Assembly: GCA_009869945.1 (NCBI GenBank)
Contig: WIXG01000718.1
Location: forward strand, 1-25,013
Reading direction: 5' to 3'
Length of the DNA stretch: 25,013 bases
DNA from: Mesaphorura yosii
Lineage: Eukaryota > Arthropoda > Collembola > Poduromorpha > Tullbergiidae
Positions 9,601-19,566 of this stretch are shown here, one piece after another. The notes under the pieces were generated by a model. That model was given only the letters and a program-made list of their open reading frames with translations. It had not been told where the DNA came from and made no database searches. Made by a program: the position numbers and the translations under genes. Each line of letters begins with the position of its first letter. Positions within the stretch are counted from its first letter, which is position 1.

Positions 9601-11541
9601 ATGAAAATTACAATGATTTCTGCTTTGGTTCTTGCTATCTGTTCAATCTCTTGTCTGTCACGGGCATCGGTGCTAATTTCAGCATTCACACCGCCGTTGA
9701 TACCAGAGTTTCCAAATGGAAGTCCCTGCGCTATTCAGATATCTACCAGTCTGTCCGTTGCTGACACTGTTATTGAATTGGATTTGGCTAAATCCAATCG
9801 TGAAATGAGAACACCGATTGTGTTTTCAACGTCAACTGGAATTACTGAAGTACAACCCAGTGGAAACACGTCTGCGACGATGAAGACCAGTCTAATTGAG
9901 GCCAGTGCTTGGAACGGTGGTTGTACCGTGTTCGTAACTATCTCGAAGGACCTGAATCTGCTTCTTGGTATTATTGAAGCCTCCAGTTTGAGTTACGACT
10001 CGCGTGCCACTCATGTTGGCATAGTTGTCGATCCTACTGAGAAAACAATCTTACAAATGGAAATTAAAAGCTTGTTTCGTAGCACCATGTTTCGTGACCG
10101 ACATCCAATCGTCGGCATTGTTTTAGAAAATGGACCTGATGACGCCTGGACCTGGTCTGTATTCTGCTACCTTTGCCTGGAACAATGGCAATGGAATTGG
10201 CACAACGGATACCCAAAAAGCATTGACCAGATTAGACAGACACACCATAAGCTCAACAGTCACACAGGATATGGCTCAGAAGCTATATGTGATCGGGACG
10301 ATAATGGTAAGACTACGACCGAGATAGAGGCACTTGAACGACCACAAGAAGTTGAATACGACCCAATGGTTACCCTTCTGCGAATGATTGTGGACAGATT
10401 CAATATCTCATGCAGGTCAGCGTCAAGGGAGAACCGAACCATGTTTGAGGTCACGCCTCCACGCCCACGCTTGAAGATCTGCGTTCTTTGTCACACCACT
10501 GAATGGGGACCGCACACAGACATAGTGATCGTATACTCGCTTACATCACGCAACATGTACTGCAGGAGCAAAGCTGTATTTGAAAAGTCGCGTCTTACAT
10601 TTTTCCTGGCTCCGTTTGATGGCTACACGTGGCTTTGCCTACTGGCAGTTCTGATCGTGGCTGGGGTGGCCTCTCGTTCGATCTGGTACGCGCTAGACAC
10701 GCTTTGGCTCCTTCTGGGACTTCCGTTGCAGTATAGGAGCTGGCATCGTTGGTTTACCCTGCTCCTTTTCCTTCTTATCCTTCCTCAGCAATTGTACGTT
10801 GCATTCTTCACGAGTGAAGTTCTCGCACCGCCACAAATGAAGAAAATTTACACGAACAAACAACTCATCGATGAAGGATTCCGAATCATTGACAATCCCG
10901 ATCATTTTCGAGAAAGGAACGAAGAGTATCTCTTCACTCGTCGCAATATAACATTTTCAAACAGTCTGTTCCTTCATCCAGCAGGGGAAGGCTGTGGCAA
11001 TGAAAATATATCATGGGCCGGATGCATTGGATTGTGGCCAGATGTGGGCACGAGGCAAATTCAGCCACATCAACTTGCACTTTCTGTGACTGCAGCACAC
11101 GCGGCCAACCCAAAAGTAGTCTGTGACATGGTCGAAGAGGACTTCACGGATGTATGGTGGATTTTGTACCGGTTTTCTGGACCATTGGAAGAACAAGCTC
11201 ACCAGTACGTATCAACACTACTGCGAGCTGGCATACACACATTTTGGGACCATATCGCCAATGACATCAACAATCGGCGATTTGGGACACTTACGAAGAA
11301 GCCGGTCTTTGAGTATAAGCAACTCTCATTCAACACGGCACTGAAATCGATTTTCTTGCTTTGTGGTATCATGATATCTGCTGCCATGCTTGTTTTCGCC
11401 TGGGAAATTCGATTTAAGTTGCGAACAATGGCTTCAAGTCTTATGGAAGTCAGCGAGGTCATAATTCTCCAAGTATTCAAGGTTGTACGCGCTAGGTTTG
11501 CCCCTGGACATACGTCGGAACAAGTCGTTAAATTCAATTAA
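9601..11541 (+). CDS. Divergent ionotropic receptor (variant iGluR chemoreceptor)
   Basis: Single-exon frame of 646 codons. Residues 1-22 form a signal peptide. A divergent extracellular region follows, with several Cys residues and N-glycosylation sequons such as NIS and NRT. The channel part is recognisable: TM1 about 341-358 after FLAPFDGYTW, a pore helix 364-376 (YALDTLWLLLG), TM2 about 385-404 (LLLFLLILPQQLYVAFFTSE), the S2 half of the ligand domain, and TM3 579-601 before a short cytoplasmic tail. The segment after TM2 (IYTNKQLIDEGFRI) has the usual IR form. The canonical glutamate-contacting residues of iGluRs are not evident, as expected for divergent IRs. It should act as a ligand-gated cation channel subunit in chemosensory neurons, probably with a co-receptor not in this window. 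The ATG at 9601 opens the signal peptide. An AATAAA lies at 11593-11598. Confidence 0.9.
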   Translation: MKITMISALVLAICSISCLSRASVLISAFTPPLIPEFPNGSPCAIQISTSLSVADTVIELDLAKSNREMRTPIVFSTSTGITEVQPSGNTSATMKTSLIEASAWNGGCTVFVTISKDLNLLLGIIEASSLSYDSRATHVGIVVDPTEKTILQMEIKSLFRSTMFRDRHPIVGIVLENGPDDAWTWSVFCYLCLEQWQWNWHNGYPKSIDQIRQTHHKLNSHTGYGSEAICDRDDNGKTTTEIEALERPQEVEYDPMVTLLRMIVDRFNISCRSASRENRTMFEVTPPRPRLKICVLCHTTEWGPHTDIVIVYSLTSRNMYCRSKAVFEKSRLTFFLAPFDGYTWLCLLAVLIVAGVASRSIWYALDTLWLLLGLPLQYRSWHRWFTLLLFLLILPQQLYVAFFTSEVLAPPQMKKIYTNKQLIDEGFRIIDNPDHFRERNEEYLFTRRNITFSNSLFLHPAGEGCGNENISWAGCIGLWPDVGTRQIQPHQLALSVTAAHAANPKVVCDMVEEDFTDVWWILYRFSGPLEEQAHQYVSTLLRAGIHTFWDHIANDINNRRFGTLTKKPVFEYKQLSFNTALKSIFLLCGIMISAAMLVFAWEIRFKLRTMASSLMEVSEVIILQVFKVVRARFAPGHTSEQVVKFN

Positions 11542-11590
11542 CGAATTTAATTCATATAGGAAGGTCAAAGTGGTTTACAATTTTTTCTAA

Positions 11591-11940
11591 TTAATAAATT
11601 GCAAAGTCATAATCACACATATCGTGAAAAGGTGTGTTTACTACCTGACGTGGTTCGTGGCATTTACCTTTTTTTATTTGAAGGACAATGACGGCATAAA
11701 TGATGATGACGCTCACCGCCTACAAAATGTAATTCGACAAATAGCAAGTATAAAATTTAAGTGTCCATTAGTGAAATTGTGGAATTATTCGCAATTTGTT
11801 TGATTCAATTACCGTTCCCATCTAACCGAACGTGATTGTGACTACGCTCATTGCCAGAAGACTGATTCGATTCTCGCTTAGCTCGTTGAATAGAATTGCG
11901 AGCTGGTCACCCGTTGGCTGGTCAACAATGGCAAGCCCTG
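11591..11940 (-). pseudogene. 3' end of a gustatory-receptor gene with an in-frame stop
   Basis: Two exons are visible on the minus strand. The upstream one (about 11940-11813) contains LFNELSENRISLLAMSVVTI, then TFG, a TAG stop (11824-11822) and MGT, and ends at a donor ACG|GTAATT. After a 93-bp intron with acceptor TTTTGTAG, the next exon starts at 11719 with AVSVIIIYAVIVLQIKK and runs to a TAA at 11591-11593. This pattern (ELSxN...SA-like segment, phase-0 intron, then a hydrophobic helix with Y near its centre and Q near its end) is the hallmark of the last two exons of arthropod gustatory receptors. The TAG sits where a Leu codon would be expected. Further upstream, to about 12195, the frames are open but shifted and I could not place more exons. 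It may be a pseudogene or a sequencing error in a real gene. Confidence 0.65.
11593..11598 (+). terminator. Putative polyadenylation signal of the ionotropic receptor
   Basis: AATAAA lies 52 bp after the receptor stop codon, the expected position for its 3' end. It overlaps the tail of the decayed receptor fragment on the opposite strand. Confidence 0.5.
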
Positions 11941-12333
11941 CTGGTGTATGTCCTAGTTATCGAAGCCAAGCCAACAGCGCACATTCCAATCGTTGAGCTC
12001 CCCAAGCAGCGGCCAAGAGAAATGAACGTGAAAGAGAACGTGTTTTCTCCAGGCCACCATGAAAAACACGGCTTTTTTCAGCAAGATGGGAATGTTGTAA
12101 AAATTACTTCCTTCAAGATCAGAATTTCTCGCGTACGTGAAGTAAGCGAAGAGACGGAGGGATTTCGTAATCATCGCGGGAAGTCGATTTGACAATCCAA
12201 TTTCAATTCTTTTATGGAAAAATTTAATTTTTTAATTGCGAATGAAAAATTAATGTTATTTTCACCAATGCAACTGTGTGGATTGCCACATTGGATTGGT
12301 TTTGGCGTTCATAGCATAATGAGAGTCAAGTAG
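11941..12333. other. Stretch between the gustatory-receptor fragment and the PG-repeat gene
   Basis: Open frames exist on both strands (about 11896-12192 plus, 11953-12195 minus). They overlap and neither shows a domain. The minus-strand one may carry degenerate receptor exons, because a neighbouring frame holds a hydrophobic segment near 11950-12080. The end near 12200-12300 is very AT-rich and probably forms the 3' UTR of the gene on its right. Confidence 0.35.
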
Positions 12334-13944
12334 TTAACTGGTGGCCAGTGTCTCCAGGAACGGAATGAATGAGCATGGGTCACTCTCCATTCCAGCAGCA
12401 CGGCCGGCCTCCACCTGCCTAATGCACTTGTCAATCAGCTCCAGCATAGCTCGGTTGCGGGGATCCGCTGGCTTTTGCTCTTCGCCCTTTCTCAGCTTGC
12501 GGTCACGGTGGACTCTGAAATAGAAATATTGTGGCAGAGGGACTCAGTCGCTTAAGGTCGTGTGAAACAATTAATAATTCAAGATTCGAGAGTCCTTACT
12601 TTTCTGTACCGCCCACATCATGAAAGTACTTCCTGATGATCGAGTACGCCGGCCCTTTGCCTATGAAACCGGGTAAATTATAGGATCCTGGCCCAGGCAG
12701 CTGTGCGTTGCGATTGGCTTCGGCTTCAGGAATCCTGGACTTGATTGTGATACCAACTCGCTTGTCGGGACGGACGCCGTACCCTGCGCCTGGCTCAGCC
12801 TGTGCAAACCCATCGCCCGCCGGTTCACACTTCTTCTTGCACTTGTAGCGCCCTGCGAGGATGGTTCCCGTCTTGCCGACTGGTCCGAATCGTGTCTTGC
12901 CGAATAAATTCTCCAGTTGATTCGATCCACACAATTGGCCTCTAGTTTTTTGACGGGACACAATCAATGCTTTGGGCCCACACGATTTGCCAACGTCGGA
13001 GATGTCGAAGGCACCTGGCCCGGGTCCCGGACTGGAGCTCGTGTCTTTCTTGTAATTCGCATCAGGATCGAAGTCTTTGCTCGAAAACTTGACGCTTGGG
13101 AACCGAATCAAGGTTTGTTTGACCGCTTCGTCGCCGGGCAGGCTTCCGTAGTGTGACGGACCAGGCAGGACGTCCCCCTCGTGCGGAGGAAAGGGCTTGA
13201 ATGTCATCGAGAGCCCCTTTCGTGTGTCGAGTCGTTCGCGAGTGCTGTGTGTGTGATCAAGAGAATGAGAAACTTCTTTTAGCGTTAATTTCTGGCACCG
13301 CCATCGTGAACTTACTCGTAAATTGGTCCCGGGTTGTGGCTTATTGCGTCGGAGTAATGCTTTCCCTTCAGACTGACCACAGGTCCCTTCCCGAGCGGAG
13401 GCAGCATGACAAATTCAGGCCTCGGTTGAACGCACTTGTCAGTAACGCGTTCAGGCCAGCCTTTGAGTGAAATTCCGATCCTCTTGTCTGGCAGCTTTGC
13501 TAAACCGTACGCTCCTGGGCCTGGTTCCACCTTTTCCTTCAGAGGGTGGCGAGCGACGATGACTGCCCGTGGTGGATTCGCGCGTCCGTACCTTGTCTTT
13601 CCGTATAGATTCTCAAACACTCCGCCTCCGCTCCCAACCAACTGCACCTTGGGGAGTCCGACCAGAAGCGCGCGTGGCTTGCCTTTGCCGGTCACGGATG
13701 GCTGGAAGTAAAACGTTTCTCCGACGGAGACCGCGTCCTTCTCTGGTGGACGCCCAATCAGAACAGCGTGCGGGGCACGGTACACTCCGTATCGAGTGAG
13801 GCCACTGACGTCGGTCATCGCACCGGAGCCCGAACCAACCAACGGCGGCTCCTTGCGTGACAAGATCCGGGCATGAGGCTTGTATTTGGCGGAGACCCAT
13901 TCGTAAGGAACGAGCAGCTTTCGATGATATGCGTTTGAAGCCAT
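12334..13944 (-). CDS. Sperm-tail PG-rich repeat (STPG/ODF3-like) protein
   Basis: Three predicted exons: 13944-13316, 13244-12600 and 12514-12334. They give 484 residues, with introns of 71 and 85 bp, both phase 2, and GTAAGT/GTAAGG donors. The protein carries the short Pro-Gly repeats of the STPG family: EPGPGAYGLA (140-149), NPGPIYD (204-210, across the first junction), LPGPSHY (236-242), SPGPGPGAFD, EPGAGYGV and LPGPGSYNLP. These proteins bind the inner or outer surface of axonemal microtubules and outer dense fibres in cilia and sperm flagella, so expression in testis is expected. Exons 1 and 2 encode related modules, each with a version of ENLYGKTRYG followed by a PDKRIGI-like segment. 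The last exon adds a charged tail that I do not recognise. The ATG at 13944 is the first in frame. Confidence 0.88.
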
Positions 13945-14431
13945 TTTTACTGATGTTGATCCAGTCAGTTCATTCTCATTGAATAATTTACATTTGCACT
14001 ATTCAAATTAATTTTACTGAGAGCCCAGTTCGAGTCTTATTTCGATTTTTTACTGCAATGAACTGTGCATTGTTGTTGTTTGGTTAAGCAATATAATTGC
14101 AATTTTGTTACGAGTTCAGCTGCCATGTGCGTAATTTTTCCTGGAGTTGCTGCTGCACTGGCGTGTTCCTTTCCTCACTTTCTCTTGAACGTTCGAGTTG
14201 CGGTGACTCCATTCGCCTCCAACTTCACAATCATCTCATGCTCCGTGAACTCTCGAGTCGTGATTCGTCGGGTTTTCTCGGTATCATGTAGCGTTTGGAC
14301 GTGAATCAATTTGTTCACGTCTCGAGTTACCAAATTCTGCAATTATGACAATCACAAATCACGGTCACGGTCGATCTGTCTGCTAGTCGGCTGATCGAAC
14401 TTTGTTTCTAATTGAATGAGGCACAGGCAAT
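13945..14431. other. Intergenic between the PG-repeat gene and the SNTX-like gene
   Basis: About 490 bp with no supported gene. It must hold the promoter of the PG-repeat gene (right side of its ATG) and the 3' UTR of the SNTX-like gene. No clear TATA box or poly(A) signal was found. Confidence 0.4.
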
Positions 14432-16462
14432 TCATACCGTTGCATTCCAGCCGTCCGTAGTCTGATCCCCAAACTCCTTGCCCAAAATAAAGCTTTGCGT
14501 GCTTGAACCGACTGACGCTCGCATGTCGACCGTGTATCGACCGTTCTCCTCGGAGATTCTAACTGTCAGCCAGGATTTAGTCACGGCGTACCACTGCAGA
14601 CCTCTGACCCCTGAAATAAAAGTCAGAAGTCAGAAGCTTACATTCTACGACTACGGCAATGCTTTATTGTCTGGTCAAACTAAGGATGGTTTTACCTATG
14701 GCCGTCAAGTATTCCCCAAAGTTCCCGTTGCTGACCAATTCGTATGTGCCAACAATTGGAATCTTCAACCTCTTGCAATATTCACCGTACACGTCTTCTT
14801 GCTCACACCTTCCATTACTGTAGTAGCGTATAACTGGTCCTTGCCCTTGCACTTCACCTGCCTTGCCAGCGGTTCGGGCGACAGGCGACCCACAAACTTC
14901 AGAGTCCAGGTAAAAGAAAGGCTGGTGCTGCCCGCCACCGCCACTCGCCGCCAGCTTCTCCGAGCTTGAATCTTGTGCTCGTCCGTGTTTCTCGATCAGC
15001 TCGTAGAAGTACCGCTTTGTTTCATTCCATTTGCTTGATTGTGCGTCACTCTCGCCTCCACTTCCGCTGACGAGAACGTAAGCCTCTGCCTGTTCATGCA
15101 CGGTGCTTTCGAGCCCTTCACTTCGCCCGATGCAGTGGATCCCTCGCGCCGTAAACGTTTCGACCCGCTCGACCTTCTTCGTCAGCACGACTGCTAAACT
15201 TTCGCGATGGTCGTGCACGTGCTCGTTGTCGCCTCGCCCCAGAAACTCGTTTGCAGCCTGAATTATTCGTAATTTGCCCGACACTCCGTCGATTGCCTGA
15301 CTCTCATCCTGATTTCCACTCCGAACTTGTACGAGCAACGTTTTGAGTTCGTGTTTGAGCTCCTTTTCTGACTCGTCAAAGCGCTGTTGAAAGTTGGAGA
15401 ATTCGCTCAGCTGCTGTCTCGGAAGAAATCGCTCGTGCTGGCCGACCCTGGCCTGTAAAGTGCTCAATTCCTGTTTAATTTCGGCCAGCTGACTAAAAAT
15501 GTTGAGGAATTTCGTAATGAATGGCGTGGTAAGCTCATGGCATCGTGGAATCTGCACGCCGACAAGACCAATTTGATTCTGGAGCACGGACAAAGGAATC
15601 AGGCCGTAACAAGTCGGTTTTCCTTTCCCATTATTAGCAGCCTGCACAAGGGCAGGGACTGCCCGAAGGAAACGGAGGGCCTCTTCGTAGTTTTGTGGAA
15701 TTTCGCTGCTGGCACCGTCCCGCTTCGGCAAAATGTCGCCGAAAATCCTCAGAGTGAAGTGCGTTTCTTTGTTCGCCGATTTGCCCCTAGCGTCGAGATC
15801 CCCACTGATCTTGGCGCTGGTCACCGTGCCGGCAAGCTTGTCAAGTGTTGCCCGCAGCCCGAGTTTGATTTCGTCAATGTGCTGTTTTCCTGGATAAAGA
15901 AATTGCATATGCTTTTAATTTATTGTCAGTACTCAATTCGCATTCGCATCTAATCTCTAAACTTACCCTTAACTGCCGACTCCAGTGTCACCAAGACTTT
16001 GGCTCCCCAGTCGATTTTCGTCACGACGTGCGTGGCTCCGCACGCGGTCAGTCCATCCTGGTCGCCGAGCGCACGGGCGGAGACGTAACTCGGGAAGTCT
16101 TCATGGTGCACATTCACTGTCTCAACCTTTGTCCCGACCGAATAGAGAAGCGTGCTCCTAACTGCGTGCTCAGCCTGATTTTCCTCCTGCAAGTATTTGC
16201 CCGAGCCCTCAAGCGGCACGAGGCCGGCAAGAATGCTCAGGGAAATGCTCCCTTCAATCCCAAGTTTGGCGAGCTTCTCCCGCACGGCCTCCGAGTAGAT
16301 GAATTTCAAGTCGACGAATGGGCTCTCTGTGCACTGAATGACTTGGTCGGGCAGGGCTCGTGACAGGATGGACAGATTACAGAAGCGGTCGGTCCGGGCA
16401 TCGTACAAGTCGCCGAGGCAGGCGGTGTTTCCCAACGCGGGTCGGTTAAGGATGCAATCCAT
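14432..16462 (-). CDS. Stonustoxin/neoverrucotoxin-like (SNTX family, MACPF-related) protein without SPRY domain
   Basis: Three predicted exons: 16462-15967, 15898-14696 and 14610-14432. They give 625 residues; introns are 68 and 85 bp, both phase 1, and frame is kept. The N-terminus has the family's opening with ALG and LYDAR (about residues 9-23). The segments YEEALRFLRAVPALV (233-247) and YGLIPLSVL (260-268) match the end of the MACPF-like part. A long charged helical region follows (about 290-360), then a thioredoxin-like part near 390-500. Fish members end in a PRY-SPRY (B30.2) domain; here the C-terminus is a short different tail, as in other non-toxin relatives. No signal peptide is visible. 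Fish SNTX proteins form membrane pores, but most relatives in animals are uncharacterised, so pore formation or toxicity is not implied here. The downstream exon is supported by an exact phase match and a pyrimidine-rich acceptor. Confidence 0.82.
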
Positions 16463-16842
16463 TGTAGAATGATAGCTTTAGCTGACTGGCTGACTGACTG
16501 ATTCCTGATGCGAATTGACTGATTCAATTTTACTGAATTCTGGTGTCTGGCCGTCAGTTAAGAACTTAGACAGCAAGGAATTCTTGCCGGTAGCGCAGAA
16601 AAGCGATTGATGCATGGCAGTCAAGTGGATATGAAGAGCGGTTGTTTATCAGCTGCACTTTCACAAGTTAGCGTAGCGAATTGTATGTTATCAATATTGG
16701 TGTGAAAGGTGAAAGGTCACTTTGATTAAATTTCAGTACAGTTGTACAATACTCAAGGCTTATCTACACTGTATTTCGAATTCAAGGTCATAGCCACTCG
16801 GTAAGAGAGCAGTAAGACTTTTGAGGCTCAATTTCATCGCCT
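16463..16842. other. Intergenic between the SNTX-like gene and the second 7TM receptor
   Basis: About 380 bp. Short CTGACTGG/CTGACTGA repeats lie just upstream of the SNTX-like ATG (16480-16500). No gene or RNA is recognisable. Confidence 0.4.
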
Positions 16843-18105
16843 TCACTTATTAATAATCACAATCTGAAATGTAAATTCGATAACCGCTCGTCCAATGAAC
16901 ACGTACAGCACCTTGTCGAACAGACCCACGAGCCCAACAGCGATTCTGACTAAATTGCAGCCACGAACAACACGGCCACGACGTGAGGCAAATGCACGAT
17001 TCTGTTGACTGTCGCTGCCGTAGCCCGCAATTTCGCGCAACAGCACGCCAGATGCTTCCGTGGCTCGCCAGAGCCAGGCGTAGACCACCGCAAGATGGGC
17101 AAGAAATGCAGTCGCCATGCATGCCGCGCCGAGAATCATGATCGGCGGTGCTCGGCGTTGCAGGACGATATTGACTGTGACCAAGGTCATGGCGGAGGAC
17201 AGATAAATATTGCCACCCATACAAAAGCGGGAGAAATTCGTGTTGTTGAAGATTGACACGAGAACTTGAATTGACTTGTAAATACTCAGAAACTGTGCAC
17301 GTGCGGCTTCGCGGTGGCGGTGTGAGCTGGCTTGATGCACCTGCAGTTGCAGATTCAGAGTCAGCGCTTTCAAAATGCCCAGCAGAAAGTAGACAACGGG
17401 GTACACCGTCATGATGTACAGTGCCAAAGTGCCCCCGTACATGCACATTACAGTGACTTGGACGACTGCCAGCGCCAAGTAGTTAGTTAGGATCCAGGCT
17501 TGTGCCGCAGTCGCAGTCGCGAGATCCTCGGCGTCGGAGAAGGCTCGAATCCCGCAGAGGACCTCATGCGGGATTACTGCGGCAAATATGTGGAGGTCGC
17601 ATGAAAACAGGAAGACAGAACCGGGCACGAGTGGGAACGCGAAGATTGTGCCCAGCACGGTCGCAGTGAGCAGGAGGTCTCTGACCATCCAGTCTACGCT
17701 CCGAGTCTGCTTACTCGTAAGAGATCGCGCGTCTCGGTCTTGGACCAAGTCGCAAAGCTCGACGAGGGCATTCAGGGCTCGTTCAGTTTCCTCCTTGCGC
17801 GTGTGGACGCAGATGACGAAGAGACCCGATTGTAAAGCGACGGTCAGCACGCACAAGCGCCATAAGCCCTTCACGTCGTTAAGACTCATTCCGTGTTGGG
17901 TGCAATGCATGACGTATGAAGCGGCTGTGACAACGACGGAGGCCACACTGATGCCGATAGCCACCCATTTGTCGACCGATTGCCAGGACCCGGAGTGGGT
18001 TCGAACCCTGCACTGGTGTCTGTCCCAAAAGAACGGCGTTCCAGTCGCGTAGTACGCGAATTTCAGCGTGAAATTCAGCAGCTGGAAGGATCGCTCTGTG
18101 AACAT
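16843..18105 (-). CDS. Second 7TM chemoreceptor-like protein, intact
   Basis: Single frame of 420 codons with about seven hydrophobic segments: roughly residues 46-67, 82-102, 148-176, 204-248 (probably two), 300-318, 324-350 and 396-417. It differs strongly from the receptor at 5625-6860, but the two end alike: FDKVLYVFIG followed by a helix ending in IVI here, and FVDRSLILTMIK followed by a helix in the other. The topology and length fit the arthropod gustatory-receptor superfamily; no single diagnostic motif is present, so the specific family remains open. It is predicted to be a membrane channel subunit in sensory cells. The ATG at 18105 is the first in frame. The neighbours on both sides are unrelated in function, apart from broken receptor copies to the right on the opposite strand. 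Confidence 0.68.
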   Translation of the reverse strand: MFTERSFQLLNFTLKFAYYATGTPFFWDRHQCRVRTHSGSWQSVDKWVAIGISVASVVVTAASYVMHCTQHGMSLNDVKGLWRLCVLTVALQSGLFVICVHTRKEETERALNALVELCDLVQDRDARSLTSKQTRSVDWMVRDLLLTATVLGTIFAFPLVPGSVFLFSCDLHIFAAVIPHEVLCGIRAFSDAEDLATATAAQAWILTNYLALAVVQVTVMCMYGGTLALYIMTVYPVVYFLLGILKALTLNLQLQVHQASSHRHREAARAQFLSIYKSIQVLVSIFNNTNFSRFCMGGNIYLSSAMTLVTVNIVLQRRAPPIMILGAACMATAFLAHLAVVYAWLWRATEASGVLLREIAGYGSDSQQNRAFASRRGRVVRGCNLVRIAVGLVGLFDKVLYVFIGRAVIEFTFQIVIINK

Positions 18106-18871
18106 GACAAAGACAAGCTAACTCAGTTTCCGCTGCCCACTGGAATCTGGAACTGAAAGCAGAGCTGGGCAAATTTGGCCAGCATTTCAATTCTTTCAAG
18201 GTCATCGTAATGATGCATGGCGATGCTCCATTTCCTGTTTTCTAGTATTTCGGTCATGTTTCTTGTCTTTACATTACCATTAGAACACTACCAGAAAATT
18301 ATAAGGTTGGATTCCAGCAGCAACTTTCACCGTTCGCCTGATACAAAAATATTGCCTTCTCCAGCCCAGCCGGTTTTCGAATTTGAGCCTGGAAGTTCAA
18401 GGACAATTTGTCATAACTCATAAACAATTTTACACGCACTCATGCCCACGCGTCACCTAATCATGCATTAAATCATGTTCATTTAATCGAAAACCCAATT
18501 ATGTGAAAAGGAAAGAAAGAATAAAGAAAAGAAGGCAATTAACTGGACGCTAAATAAATTAAGCTAAGTCAGTAATTAAGTTTCGATTTTTTTGTCACCA
18601 AATGTTATTCGTAACTGTTTGGCAATTACCGAAACAGTTAATCTTAAAATCTAATTCAGTTAGATAATGAGGTAATTTCCAACCATAATTGAGATTCTCC
18701 GATAGCCTTTCTTTGCCTTTTTATGATGATGTAGCTGAAGCGTACAATTTCCTGCCCCGCCTCACCTCGGTCTCTCCTGAAGAATAGAAAAAAAACTATG
18801 GTCAAGGCGAGTCTGAACAATTTCTCCATGTGCCAGTTAAATGGAAATTCAAATATTTAAACGCTAAACAG
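18106..18871. other. AT-rich intergenic, no supported gene
   Basis: About 765 bp with AT-rich runs (18490-18680) and no coding signal or clear repeat. Confidence 0.45.
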
Positions 18872-19240
18872 TTTCCATACAAAGCGTCCAACATGAGAGA
18901 AATCTAAGGGGTATTCCGCATCGTCGCCCACGTGGAGATGATCGTCTGTCAGCTGGTCCTGGGGCCAATCTGGCTGGTGTCAAGAAAAAGGCTGAAGGAC
19001 TTCATCACTCTGGCCAGTCAGATGCAGGCACTTGACCGGGCACACGCGGGGCGTGGAGGCAGTCATCGGCTGGAGGAGCTACTGCTCCGAGGAATCTGTT
19101 GAATTATAGAGCTATCCGTCGTTCAAGTCACGCTCTCTCTAATGTTCATACGAGGTTCCGCACACCACATCGAGTACAGCCTTCCTCCGGAGCAGCGATC
19201 TTCCTTCACTTACACGACGTCCGTCCTGCTGGGAACAAAC
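18872..19240 (+). pseudogene. Truncated receptor copy, middle part only
   Basis: One frame holds FPYKASNMREI, a TAA (18905-18907), GVFRIVAHVEMIVCQLVLGP, LVSRKRLKDFITLASQMQAL, a TGA (19100-19102), and then VTLSLMFIRGSAHHIEYSLP. In order these match residues about 65-200 of the intact receptor at 5625-6860 (for example LWIVTRNRLEEFLTFTRQLQ and LLLLLTHNSRRCHVECLIP). The N-terminal 60 residues and the C-terminal half are missing, and homology fades after about 19240. It cannot encode a receptor. It lies in tandem, same strand, before the more complete pseudogene at 19567. Confidence 0.75.
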
Positions 19241-19566
19241 ACACGGCATTTCTGAAATTGTGTTTTTCATGGAAAATTTCAGTCGAATGAATGGAATGAT
19301 AAACCAATTTTAATAGAACTGAGTGCCTAAAGAATGTACTCGAAATCGAATGTAGTAAACTGGGTCTTAATGCACCAATTTATGCTCATAACGGCTAGAA
19401 GGTGACCTCCTTCTGAAGGGCAACAGCGGACCAATAACATTTGAACTAATTGCTTCACGTGAAAATTGTCAACTGTAATGAAGTTTTTGTTTTTGTACGT
19501 TTGCTGGCTGTTGTCTAAATAGATCATTCTTCAGAACGCAACGAAGCAAGTACAAAAGCAACAAAG

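Noticed and set aside
13436..13799. Plus-strand frames opposite the PG-repeat gene
   Set aside because: Shadows of a coding exon with high third-position GC; no domain.
15537..15953. 138-codon plus-strand frame opposite the SNTX-like gene
   Set aside because: It is antisense to a well supported exon and crosses its intron; the sense strand carries the family motifs.
17995..18015. GGTTCGAACCC string resembling a tRNA B box
   Set aside because: It lies inside the coding frame of the second 7TM receptor, and no cloverleaf, A box or terminator surrounds it.
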